From Betaproteobacteria bacterium (GTDB lineage Bacteria; Pseudomonadota; Gammaproteobacteria; Burkholderiales; Burkholderiaceae_C), in the NCBI GenBank assembly GCA_009922295.1, contig RFWA01000130.1, positions 1 to 6,894 on the forward strand: a DNA stretch of 6,894 bases. Reading direction: 5' to 3'. The notes under the pieces were generated by a model. The model did no database searches, was not told the DNA's origin, and was given only the letters and a program-made list of their open reading frames with translations. The position numbers and the translations under genes are program-made. Shown piece after piece: positions 1 through 6,629 of the stretch (position 1 is its first letter; the number at the start of each line of letters is the position of its first letter).

Positions 1-1461
1 TATGGCCCGCGCGCCACACGGTACCCCTACTTTGCTTCTCAGGGCTATGTGTTCGTCAATGTCGATATCCGTGGGACGGGTGATTCGGAGGGCTTCAGTG
101 AGTCCCCAAGCAGCCCCGAAGAGGTGCAGGATGGCGTAGAGGTGATTCGCTGGTGCGCAACGCAGCCCTGGTGTGACGGCAATGTCGGCATGATAGGCAT
201 CAGCTATACCGCAGGCGTTTGCTTTGATGCGGCCCGACAGGCACCCCCAGAGTTGAAAGCCGTGGTCCTGTGCCAGATGTGCTCAGACTGGTACTCGGGC
301 ATGGCCTGCCCGGGTGGAACATTGCGGCTTTTCGCGATGGAAAACTTTGCGCCATTGATGGCCGCCTACAACTATGCCCCCCCCAACGCTGAACTGGTGG
401 GTGAGCAGTGGGAGGCCATCTGGCGGCAGCGCCTTGAACACTCCACGCCCTGGAGCCTGTCTTATGTGGATCACCTGCTGGACGGTCCATTCTGGCAGTC
501 CAGGTTGCTCAGCGATAAGCACGACAGCGTCAAGGCTGCCACTTTCTTGATCGGGGGTTGGTCAGACTGGTATGGCGACGACTTGCTGCACACGTTTGAT
601 CGCTTAAGTTGCCCTAAGCGGGTCATTGTCGGCCCCTGGACGCACAACTACCCCGAGAACGCCTGGCCCTTGCCGCGCATGAACGACCGGTATGAGTGCT
701 TGCGCTGGTTCGACAAATACCTGAAGGGCCTGGACACCGACCCTGCCTTGCCGGTCGACCGCGAACCCCCGGTCACGGTGTTCGTGCGGGATTACACGCC
801 GCCTGCACCGCTGCGGCGGCAGGACCCGGGCTATTTCCGTAACGAGGCGGCCTGGCCGCCAAAGGCCAGCGTGGCGTCCTACTTTTTGGGGCCAGAAGGC
901 TCACTCGGGACGTCAGCGACCATCCCAACGGCTCTGCCCGGCGCCGATTTATTGGCGTACCGACCGGACGTGGGCATTGCTGCCGGTCGCTATGCGATCG
1001 GGCAATTTACCCCGGGCTGGGGAATGGCTGACGACCAGCGCATTGACGAGGGGTTGTCATTGGTGTACACCACAAAGGCCATGACTGAGGCGATGGAAAT
1101 GGTGGGCGTGCCACGCACCATCTTGTACTACCAGGCCGGTGCCCCTACTGCTTTTTTGAGTCTCAAGCTCTGTGATGTTGCGCCCGACGGTACCAGCGTG
1201 CTGGTCACTAAGGCGGTGCTTAATCTCACCCACTTGCGCTCCCACAGTGAGCCCGAGCGCTTAACCCCAGGCCGGGTCTACATGCTGGAGGTCCCCAGAC
1301 CACTACACCGCCACCATTCACTATGGGTCGCAGCAACCGTCCAGACTCGAGATGCCCGTGGTGCCAGCTGCGACATTGCCGGCGCCTGCCTTTCAGTCCA
1401 GCGAGTTCGCGCCACTGCCCCAAGACCAGATACCAGCGCCCGACTACTCGGTGACCCGTGA
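1..1461 (+). CDS. CocE/NonD-family serine hydrolase, 5'-partial, reading frame interrupted near its 3' end
   Basis: Alpha/beta-hydrolase of the CocE/NonD (X-Pro dipeptidyl-peptidase S15-like) family, which cleaves esters or amides. The frame is open from base 1 (YPYFASQGY before the GTG at 49), so 49 is not the true start and the N-terminal cap of the family lies upstream of the window. Visible landmarks are the VDIRGTGDSEG strand after base 60 and the nucleophile elbow GISYT with Ser at 202-204. The acid motif GGWSDWYG has Asp at 565-567, and the GPWTH motif has His at 643-645, so a full catalytic triad is present. A C-terminal beta-sandwich begins near 1060 and reaches LTPGRVYMLEVP (ending about 1296). 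From about 1297 the frame reads as unrelated sequence rich in Arg, His and Ala and stops at TGA 1459-1461, while the expected continuation sits in the +1-shifted frame (next entry). If translated, the product would keep its triad but have a truncated beta-sandwich. Family assignment is confident; the substrate is unknown. Confidence 0.85.
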   Translation, partial: YGPRATRYPYFASQGYVFVNVDIRGTGDSEGFSESPSSPEEVQDGVEVIRWCATQPWCDGNVGMIGISYTAGVCFDAARQAPPELKAVVLCQMCSDWYSGMACPGGTLRLFAMENFAPLMAAYNYAPPNAELVGEQWEAIWRQRLEHSTPWSLSYVDHLLDGPFWQSRLLSDKHDSVKAATFLIGGWSDWYGDDLLHTFDRLSCPKRVIVGPWTHNYPENAWPLPRMNDRYECLRWFDKYLKGLDTDPALPVDREPPVTVFVRDYTPPAPLRRQDPGYFRNEAAWPPKASVASYFLGPEGSLGTSATIPTALPGADLLAYRPDVGIAAGRYAIGQFTPGWGMADDQRIDEGLSLVYTTKAMTEAMEMVGVPRTILYYQAGAPTAFLSLKLCDVAPDGTSVLVTKAVLNLTHLRSHSEPERLTPGRVYMLEVPRPLHRHHSLWVAATVQTRDARGASCDIAGACLSVQRVRATAPRPDTSARLLGDP

Positions 1462-1747
1462 CCTGGTAGCGGGAACCCTGACCTGCAACTACCGGACAAA
1501 CTCCGGCGTGGGCGTGAACGGTTCGTCTTACACCGTCAGCCTGCACCGGCCCGAGCAGGCGAGTGTCGTCAGCGATTTTCGCTATAACGTGGTTCGTCCT
1601 GACTGGTCATGCCAAGTCTACGCACAGTGCACCACACAAAGCGATGCCGATGGCATGCGCCACACGGTGGAGACAAAAATCACGGTCAATGGGGAACCCT
1701 ATTGGCGTAAATCCTGGGCAACGCGGGTACCGCGTTTGGGCTGGTGA
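1292..1747 (+). pseudogene. Orphaned C-terminal segment of the upstream CocE/NonD hydrolase (frameshifted)
   Basis: This frame continues the hydrolase. It opens with SPDHYTATIHYG and SRLEMPVVP, which correspond to the late beta-sandwich (PSPEPVTLTL, then SRLxLPVRP) of long CocE/NonD proteins. It then shows VTRDLVAGTLT, a TTQSDADGMRH stretch, and an end of the form W-x-x-x-V-P-R, all typical of this subfamily's C-terminal tail from my knowledge of the family. An internal ATG at 1352 exists but has no good ribosome binding site, so separate translation is unlikely. Compared with the intact hydrolase at 4657-6579, the segment joining LSPGE to the final HIVLPVIP is too short: the piece holding the GHRIR strand is absent. 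A deletion of roughly 25-40 codons, of length 2 modulo 3, would explain both the gap and the frame change. It could be a natural mutation or an assembly error. Confidence 0.75.
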
Positions 1748-1835
1748 TGGCCCGGCAGGTCGTCGCTGGGGCTGCAGTCCACGGATAAGATCACCGGTAA
1801 CCCTACCCGCAACGAGTACTCCTCGCGGCATACTT

Positions 1836-1841
1836 TATAAT
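1836..1841 (+). promoter_or_regulatory. Candidate -10 box (TATAAT) of the gntR-type gene
   Basis: A perfect TATAAT lies 16 bases before the ATG at 1858, in an AT-rich patch within otherwise GC-rich DNA. No convincing -35 hexamer is visible 16-19 bases upstream, so the promoter may need an activator or may be weak. Initiation about 7 bases downstream would leave only about 10 bases of leader. The 110-base gap from 1748 holds nothing else that I can support, and in particular no clear terminator for the upstream hydrolase. Confidence 0.5.
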
Positions 1842-1851
1842 AGTATACAAT
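1840..1851. promoter_or_regulatory. Candidate operator of the FCD regulator (ATAGTATACAAT)
   Basis: The 12-mer is palindromic at 10 of 12 positions around a perfect GTATAC core. It fits the T-N-G-T-N-N-A-C-N-A shape described for many FadR/FCD-type GntR regulators. It overlaps the TATAAT box by two bases and ends seven bases before the regulator's ATG, so binding would block transcription of the regulator and of any genes read through from it. This suggests negative autoregulation of the whole unit (inference). No second copy was found in the window. Confidence 0.5.
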
Positions 1852-1857
1852 ATTCAA

Positions 1858-2616
1858 ATGCCAACGCTCGACGTGGACCGCTCAGGTCTTGCCCCACCTA
1901 CGCCGCCGGACGCGCTGGCCTTCTCGCTGGCAAAACTGCAGCCTCGCACCCTAGCGCAGCAAGTGATCGAAGCCCTGGTAGGCGCCGCCGCCGAGGGACT
2001 GATCCTGCCCGGCGACCGAATCATCGAGACCGAACTGGCGCAGCGGCTCGGGGTCAGCCGGGTGCCTGTGCGCGAGGCCCTGCGTGTGTTGGAGAGTCAA
2101 GGCATCGTGATCAACGAGCCCTACAAGGGCATCCGCCTGACGCCTGTCACGCCGGAGCGCATCGACCAATTGATCGAAGTTCGCGTCGCCTTGGAAACCA
2201 CGGCGCTGTCTCGGGCGATCCGTTTGGGGCGCAACCAAATCAGTCAAATTGGCGCGTTACGGGCGATAGTGGACGACATGGAGGCTCGCGCCGCCGCCAA
2301 TGATGTGTTTGGATTTGCCACCGCAGACACCCAGTTCCACCGGACCCTGACAGGCTTCGCTGGCAATGCGGTACTGAGTGACATGTGGGAAATGCTGGCG
2401 CGCCAGATGACCATCATTTTTGGCCTCTCGGCCTTGGGTAAACCCATGCTGGACATCGTGGAAGAGCACAACACCCTGATTGCGGTGTTCCAGTCTGGCC
2501 ATGTGGCCGACATGGCCCGCGCAATCAGCGACCACATCGACGTCGAGATCCACAAGGTCGATCTGGAAAACATCATCGCCCGTCGAAGGTCTGAGACGCA
2601 GGCGAAGGTCCCCTGA
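1858..2616 (+). CDS. GntR family transcriptional regulator, FadR/FCD subfamily
   Basis: This 252-residue DNA-binding regulator has the usual two parts. A winged helix-turn-helix spans about residues 32-95, with ETELAQRLGVSRVPVREALR as the recognition region. An all-helical FCD effector domain spans about 100-240. The FCD metal/ligand set is visible: Asp157 and His161 (ADTQFH), His204 (EEHN) and His226 (SDH). FCD domains usually bind small carboxylic acids, and binding normally releases the repressor from DNA. The N-terminus has about 30 extra residues before the HTH. The ATG at 1858 is preceded by AT-rich sequence with no Shine-Dalgarno, so a near-leaderless message or a later start (for example GTG at 1873) is possible. 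It ends 21 bases before the enolase-superfamily gene, which fits a local repressor co-transcribed with its targets. The specific ligand is unknown. Confidence 0.92.
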   Translation: MPTLDVDRSGLAPPTPPDALAFSLAKLQPRTLAQQVIEALVGAAAEGLILPGDRIIETELAQRLGVSRVPVREALRVLESQGIVINEPYKGIRLTPVTPERIDQLIEVRVALETTALSRAIRLGRNQISQIGALRAIVDDMEARAAANDVFGFATADTQFHRTLTGFAGNAVLSDMWEMLARQMTIIFGLSALGKPMLDIVEEHNTLIAVFQSGHVADMARAISDHIDVEIHKVDLENIIARRRSETQAKVP

Positions 2617-2637
2617 ACATTAAGAAAGCGTGCAGCC

Positions 2638-3822
2638 ATGTTGACAACCGGACACAACCCATCCACCGCTCTGCCCCCAGTGCGCATTCGCTCCATCGTT
2701 GCCGCGCCCCTGTTTGGCGAAAGCCCTAAGGGTGGCTGGTCCGCCGAAATCCGCCCGGAAGACTCCATCCACGCTCTGATCGCGGTCCATACGGACGCCG
2801 GCATCACGGGCTATGGCAGTGTCTTTACCGACGGCCGGCTGGTGCAGGCCGCACTGAAAGTGCTTGAGCCCTTGTTTTTAGGTGAAAACGCACTGCAACC
2901 CGAGCGGGTGACGGAAAAGCTGCACCAGAATACATTCTGGATGGGGCGTGGTGGCACCTTGACGCACACCATCAGTGGTATCGACATCGCACTGTGGGAC
3001 ATTCTTGGCAAGGCGACGGGCTTGTCGGTGGGTAGCTTGCTGGGCGGCCGCTATATTGAGCGTGTGCGCCCCTATTGCTCGCTCTTGATGGAGATGCCCG
3101 ATCGGATGCACGACGTCGTGGCGCCCTATAAGGCCCGGGGCTTCAAGGCCTTCAAGGTGGGTTGGGGTCCGTTCGGAAGGACGAATGACGCGGGCCTGGA
3201 CCGCGCCATCATCGCTGCGACCCGCGATGCTCTGGGCCCAGACGTCCAACTGTTTGTTGATCCTGGCGCCAGCGACGCGCATTGGCCCCAGGGTCTGAAA
3301 TGGGCACTGCGCTCGGCCGAGATGCTGGCAGACTACCAAGTGGGCTGGTTCGAAGAGGCCCTCAAGCCCGACGCGCTGGAAGATTTTTGTACCCTCCGAC
3401 GCGCCAGCCCGGTGCCGATTGCGGGCGGCGAGGTGCTGACGCGACGCCAGTCATTTCTGCCATGGCTAGAGCGGGGCGCCTTTGACATCGTGCAACCCGA
3501 TGTCACCAAGGTCGGCGGCATCAGCGAACAGCGCCGCATTGTCTGGATGGCACAGGACTATGGCGTGCGTTATGTGGGCCACGGCTGGAACACCGCCCTG
3601 GGCGTTGCTGCCGACCTGCAATTGGCTACCGCGTTCCCAGGGGTAGACCTGGTGGAGTTCATTGGAGGCAGCCCCTACGTTGACGGCATTCTGCGCGAAC
3701 CCTTCGTGCTTGACGCCGATGGCATGCTGCCAATTCCCAACAAGCCAGGGCTGGGGATCGAGCTTGATCCGGCTGGCGTGGCCCGCTACACGCCAGATGC
3801 CGAACCATTTTTTGCAGCCTGA
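2638..3822 (+). CDS. Mandelate racemase/muconate lactonizing enzyme family protein (enolase superfamily, probable sugar-acid or hydroxy-acid dehydratase)
   Basis: A 394-residue protein with the enolase-superfamily layout: an N-terminal capping domain to about residue 140, then a TIM-like barrel. Mg2+ ligands are recognisable as Asp208 (FVDPG), Glu239 (WFEE) and Glu265 (AGGE). The mandelate-racemase-type His-Asp dyad is present as Asp288 (QPDVTKVGG) and His315 (VGHGWN), and Glu340 (VEFIGG) matches the C-terminal electrophilic Glu of that group. On the second barrel strand the usual K-x-K is K-V-G (Lys173, Gly175), so the second lysine is missing. That argues against a classic two-base racemase and favours a dehydratase or one-base chemistry (inference). 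The start at 2638 has a modest AAGAAAG site nine bases upstream; GTG at 2680, which would give MRIRSI, is a possible alternative. Family certain, substrate unassigned. Confidence 0.9.
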   Translation: MLTTGHNPSTALPPVRIRSIVAAPLFGESPKGGWSAEIRPEDSIHALIAVHTDAGITGYGSVFTDGRLVQAALKVLEPLFLGENALQPERVTEKLHQNTFWMGRGGTLTHTISGIDIALWDILGKATGLSVGSLLGGRYIERVRPYCSLLMEMPDRMHDVVAPYKARGFKAFKVGWGPFGRTNDAGLDRAIIAATRDALGPDVQLFVDPGASDAHWPQGLKWALRSAEMLADYQVGWFEEALKPDALEDFCTLRRASPVPIAGGEVLTRRQSFLPWLERGAFDIVQPDVTKVGGISEQRRIVWMAQDYGVRYVGHGWNTALGVAADLQLATAFPGVDLVEFIGGSPYVDGILREPFVLDADGMLPIPNKPGLGIELDPAGVARYTPDAEPFFAA

Positions 3823-3835
3823 ACAGGACACTGAA

Positions 3836-3849
3836 CAAGGTCCTTGACC
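3836..3849. repeat. Short overlapping inverted repeats between the enolase-superfamily and SDR genes
   Basis: CAAGG-T-CCTTG (3836-3846) is a perfect 11-base palindrome, and it overlaps GGTC-CTT-GACC (3839-3849). Just before it, CTGAACA occurs twice, 12 bases apart (3819-3825 and 3831-3837), the first copy spanning the stop codon. The stem is too short and lacks a U-tract, so it is not an intrinsic terminator. It might be a protein-binding site, or chance. Confidence 0.25.
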
Positions 3850-3855
3850 AAAACC

Positions 3856-3861
3856 GGAGGT
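3856..3861 (+). promoter_or_regulatory. Ribosome binding site GGAGGT for the SDR gene
   Basis: A near-consensus Shine-Dalgarno sits eight bases before the ATG at 3870. It fixes that start, which also matches the N-terminus of the family (LFSLxGR before the first beta strand). Confidence 0.75.
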
Positions 3862-3869
3862 AGCGCCTG

Positions 3870-4634
3870 ATGAGTCCGCTTTTTTCCCTGATGGGGCGCG
3901 TTGCGCTGGTGACTGGTGCATCACGCGGCCTGGGCTTCGCGATGGCCCGGGCCCTGGCCGATGCTGGCGCGTTGGTCGTCCTGAATGGCCGCGACGCCAT
4001 CACACTGACGGCCCGGTGCGCTGAGATCGAGGCGGCAGGGGGCCGGGCGGCCATCGCCGCATTCGATGTGTGCGACCGGCCGACCGCTGACGCAGCCATC
4101 GACGACATCGTCGCTCGTTTCGGCAAGCTCGACATCTTGATCAACAATGCCGCCTTTGGTGTGCCGCGCGACTTTTTCGATATTTCTGACGATGACTGGC
4201 GACTGTCAATGAACGTGGCGCTGGACTCCTGTTTTCGCCTGTCGCGCAAGGCGGCCGTCGGTATGGCGGCTCAGGGCTGGGGCCGCATCGTCATGATTTC
4301 ATCGGTCAATGCCCGCATTGGCCGCGGCACCAACACGCCCTACATCACGGCCAAGGCCGGCTTGGAAGGGCTCGCCCGTGGCATGGCCTCTGAATTGGCG
4401 ACGCAGGGCGTCACGGTCAACTGCATTGCGCCGGGCTACATGGCCACAGACATCAACACCGTGTTCCGAGCGCAGCCAGGCAAGTACGACTGGATAAGCA
4501 ACCGCACGCCCATGAAGCGCTGGGGTGCACCGGAGGACTTGATGGGCGCCGCTGTTTTTCTGGCCAGCGAGGCCTCGGCTTTCATGACCGGACAGGTGAT
4601 GGTGATCGATGGTGGCATGACGATCGCCATCTGA
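3870..4634 (+). CDS. SDR family oxidoreductase, gluconate 5-dehydrogenase-like
   Basis: A 254-residue classical short-chain dehydrogenase/reductase, the normal length for the family. It shows the dinucleotide motif TGASRGLG (residues 15-22), the NNAA motif (92-95), structural Asn115, catalytic Ser145, and Tyr158 with Lys162 (YITAK). The 13-residue Ser-to-Tyr spacing is standard. Several stretches match my recollection of gluconate 5-dehydrogenase (IdnO/Ga5DH) better than FabG: LFSL at the start, GR-x-T-x-TPY around the active site, LARGMASELA, VNCIAPGY, RTPMKRWG and a DGGM ending. That group interconverts hydroxyl and keto groups on sugar acids using NAD(P)H. Placement after an enolase-superfamily enzyme fits sugar-acid catabolism (inference). 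Asn40-Gly-Arg41 after the second strand hints at NADP(H), but cofactor preference is uncertain. Confidence 0.9.
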   Translation: MSPLFSLMGRVALVTGASRGLGFAMARALADAGALVVLNGRDAITLTARCAEIEAAGGRAAIAAFDVCDRPTADAAIDDIVARFGKLDILINNAAFGVPRDFFDISDDDWRLSMNVALDSCFRLSRKAAVGMAAQGWGRIVMISSVNARIGRGTNTPYITAKAGLEGLARGMASELATQGVTVNCIAPGYMATDINTVFRAQPGKYDWISNRTPMKRWGAPEDLMGAAVFLASEASAFMTGQVMVIDGGMTIAI

Positions 4635-4646
4635 ACTCAATGCATT

Positions 4647-4653
4647 AAGGGGA
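4647..4653 (+). promoter_or_regulatory. Ribosome binding site AAGGGGA for the downstream CocE-type hydrolase
   Basis: A purine-rich Shine-Dalgarno three bases before the ATG at 4657 (somewhat close), inside the 22-base gap after the SDR stop. The gap is too short for an independent promoter, so co-transcription is likely. Confidence 0.55.
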
Positions 4654-4656
4654 CTC

Positions 4657-6579
4657 ATGAGTACCTACGGCGTCAATCTTTCCAAGGATGTCATGGTCCC
4701 GATGCGGGATGGTGTCCGGCTCGCGTTTGACATCTACCGGCCAGCGAGACACGGCGCCTTTGTCGAGAGTCGCTTTCCGACGATCATGTTGCACACGCCT
4801 TATGACAAGACCGATCGGCGCTACAGTGAGATCGCAGACTATTTTGTCCCCAAGGGCTACAACGTGGTGCTGATCGACCTGCGCGACCGTTACCGGTCGG
4901 ACGCCTCGGGGGTGTACTACCACGCGGCCACACCCCACACCGGGCGCGACGGGGCGGATATTTGCGACTGGATCGGTGCCCAGCCCTGGAGTAACGGCCG
5001 TATAGGCACGGTGGGCAGTTCCTATGCGGCGATCACCCAGGTGCGCACGGCCATTGAAGCGCCGAAAAACCTGACCGCCATCTGGCCAGATGTGGTGCCG
5101 ACCAATAGTTTCCAGAACCAGTGCCGTGAGGGCGGCGCCATGCAGCAGCACATGTTCTGGGCCTTGTTCATCCACGCGCAGGATGACCAACGCGTGCGGG
5201 ACGATCCAGTCAAGTCAGCCGAGGTGTGGGACAACCTGCGCAACCTGCGTCAAATGTTTCGGGCTACCCCTTGGAAGGCGGGCCAGACGGCTCTGCGCCA
5301 TACGCCGGAGCTGGAGGCCTCGCTGCTGGACTACTACACGCGGGGCGGTTACGACAGCTACTGGGATCGGGTCGAGCACAACTACACCAAATTCTGGGAG
5401 CAGCACGCCGATATTCCGGTCACGATGTCGACCGGTTGGTATGACCCGTTTCCGGCTGCCGACACCGAATACTTCACGGCCATGACACGCCTGAAAAAGT
5501 CACCGATGCGCTTGATCGTCGGTCCCTGGAGCCACGTTGGTATGCGAGGCGAGGCCAGCTATTGCCATCAGGTCGACTTTGGGCCGCAGAGTGTTTGGGG
5601 CGTGAATCGGTACTTTGAAGAGCAGCTTTCGTATTTTTCGCGCTGGCTGCCGGACGATGCCACCGGCCAGCCGGCTGATGAGGCGCCGGTTCGGATTTTC
5701 GTGATGGGTGGCGGCTCGGGTCGCAAAACGCCCCAGGGCAAGCTTGACCACGGCGGCTGCTGGCGCGACGAGCAGGCATGGCCCTTAGACCGTGCTGTGC
5801 CAACACCCTATTTCCTGCGTGCCGACGGTGGCCTGTCCCCGCAAGGGCCGGCACCGGGTGAAGCGGCACGCCAATTTAGCTATGACCCGGCGCACCCGGT
5901 CCCCACATTGGGCGGCTTGTACTGTGCCATCGGTGAGTTGCCGGCTGGCGGCGCTGGCATGGAGCAGGCTTGGGCTCGGTTGCTCAGCCCGGTGCTGCGC
6001 CTGCGCGACCTGCTGTCCCCCGGTCCGGTAGACCAAAAGGAGGCGCCCGAGTTTTTTGGCTCAGAGGCGCCCTACCCCCGCCTGGCCGACCGCGCCGATG
6101 TGCTCGTGTTCCAGACGCCGCCACTCACAGAAGCGGTGGAGGTGACAGGGCCGATGACGGTGCACCTTTGGATCTCTTCGAGCGCACTCGACACGGACTT
6201 CACTGCCAAGCTGATCGATGTGCACCCTGCCAATGAAGACTACCCGGCGGGTTTTGACATGCTGATCAATGACTCCATCATCCGTTGCCGTTACCGTGAG
6301 GGCTATGACAAAGAGGTGTTCCTCAGCCCGGGTGAGGTGGTGCCGGTGACCATCGTGCTGCCACCGACCAGCAATCTCTTTGACCGGGGCCACCGTATCC
6401 GGGTCGACATTTCTTCGTCTAACTGGCCGCGACTTGACCTCAACCCCAACACGGGCGAACCCATGGGGCGCCATACCCACACGGTAGTCGCTGAGCAGCG
6501 GGTTTATTCCGACGCCGCGCACCCGTCCCACATCGTGTTGCCGGTGATTCCGAGGGCCGGCGACGGCACGTCAGCATGA
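4657..6579 (+). CDS. CocE/NonD family hydrolase (S15-like serine esterase/amidase)
   Basis: A complete 640-residue alpha/beta-hydrolase with the three-part CocE plan. The catalytic fold opens with MRDGVRLAFDIYRP (residues 16-29). Tyr49 in TPYDK matches the oxyanion-hole tyrosine of cocaine esterase. The nucleophile is Ser122 in GSSYA, a helical cap follows, then Asp263 (GWYDPF) and His293 (GPWSH). The C-terminal jelly-roll domain (about 380-640) contains DPAHPVPTLGG, SSSALDTDFTAKL, RCRYRE, TSNLFDRGHRIRVDISSSNWP, NPNTG and HPSHIVLPVI, all very close to cocaine esterase in arrangement. No signal peptide is visible, so it is probably cytoplasmic. It is a different subfamily from the broken hydrolase at 1-1747, sharing only the general fold. 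Oddities are DLRDRYRSDA where the family usually has D-x-RGxGxSEG, and Ala in place of the last Gly of the nucleophile pentapeptide region. Reaction is probably ester or amide cleavage; substrate unknown. Confidence 0.93.
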   Translation: MSTYGVNLSKDVMVPMRDGVRLAFDIYRPARHGAFVESRFPTIMLHTPYDKTDRRYSEIADYFVPKGYNVVLIDLRDRYRSDASGVYYHAATPHTGRDGADICDWIGAQPWSNGRIGTVGSSYAAITQVRTAIEAPKNLTAIWPDVVPTNSFQNQCREGGAMQQHMFWALFIHAQDDQRVRDDPVKSAEVWDNLRNLRQMFRATPWKAGQTALRHTPELEASLLDYYTRGGYDSYWDRVEHNYTKFWEQHADIPVTMSTGWYDPFPAADTEYFTAMTRLKKSPMRLIVGPWSHVGMRGEASYCHQVDFGPQSVWGVNRYFEEQLSYFSRWLPDDATGQPADEAPVRIFVMGGGSGRKTPQGKLDHGGCWRDEQAWPLDRAVPTPYFLRADGGLSPQGPAPGEAARQFSYDPAHPVPTLGGLYCAIGELPAGGAGMEQAWARLLSPVLRLRDLLSPGPVDQKEAPEFFGSEAPYPRLADRADVLVFQTPPLTEAVEVTGPMTVHLWISSSALDTDFTAKLIDVHPANEDYPAGFDMLINDSIIRCRYREGYDKEVFLSPGEVVPVTIVLPPTSNLFDRGHRIRVDISSSNWPRLDLNPNTGEPMGRHTHTVVAEQRVYSDAAHPSHIVLPVIPRAGDGTSA

Positions 6580-6629
6580 AGGGGGTACTCAATGACCAAC
6601 CAGTCTTTGCAAAAGGAGACATCTCTTGA
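6576..6629 (+). CDS. Possible 17-codon mini-ORF overlapping the hydrolase stop
   Basis: Reads MKGVLNDQPVFAKGDIS from the ATG inside ATGA at the hydrolase stop, and ends at TGA 6627-6629, which overlaps the TTG at 6626. A separate ATG at 6592, following AAGGGGG (6579-6585), would instead give a 13-codon ORF ending at 6633. No recognisable protein; it could be chance in a short gap. Confidence 0.15.
   Translation: MKGVLNDQPVFAKGDIS
6611..6618 (+). promoter_or_regulatory. Strong ribosome binding site AAAAGGAG in the gap before the last gene
   Basis: AAAAGGAGA is the best Shine-Dalgarno in this gap, but it lies over 80 bases from the ATG at 6700. It is correctly placed for the TTG at 6626 (mini-ORF entry), or it could be the leftover start of a deleted gene. 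Confidence 0.45.

Noticed and set aside
1291..1300. Programmed +1 ribosomal frameshift at GTC CCC A GAC
   Set aside because: A +1 slip on CCC would join the frames neatly, but the GHRIR-containing region would still be missing, so a deletion explains more. There is no stop codon or stimulatory element at the site.
1748..1835. Possible terminator after the first hydrolase
   Set aside because: No stem-loop with adjacent T-tract; only short palindromes such as ACCGGT.
1563..2303. Long + strand reading frame of 246 codons across the tail of the first hydrolase and the regulator
   Set aside because: Arg/Gly/Pro-rich, low-complexity composition and overlap with two well-supported frames; a GC-driven shadow.
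2641..2646. TTGACA hexamer as a -35 box inside the start of the enolase-superfamily gene
   Set aside because: No -10-like sequence 16-18 bases downstream, and it lies in coding sequence.
2244..2807. Minus-strand open frame of 187 codons
   Set aside because: Lies antisense to the regulator and the enolase-superfamily gene, with no recognisable motif.
3659..4249. Minus-strand open frame of 196 codons
   Set aside because: Antisense to the enolase-superfamily and SDR genes; Ser/Arg/Ala-rich shadow without domain features.
2613..4637. CTGAAC found at the stop codons of three consecutive genes (2613, 3819, 4631)
   Set aside because: A six-base match anchored on TGA, where A commonly follows the stop; probably coincidence.
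4645..5190. Minus-strand open frame of 181 codons
   Set aside because: Antisense to the start of the complete CocE hydrolase; no motif and no ribosome site.
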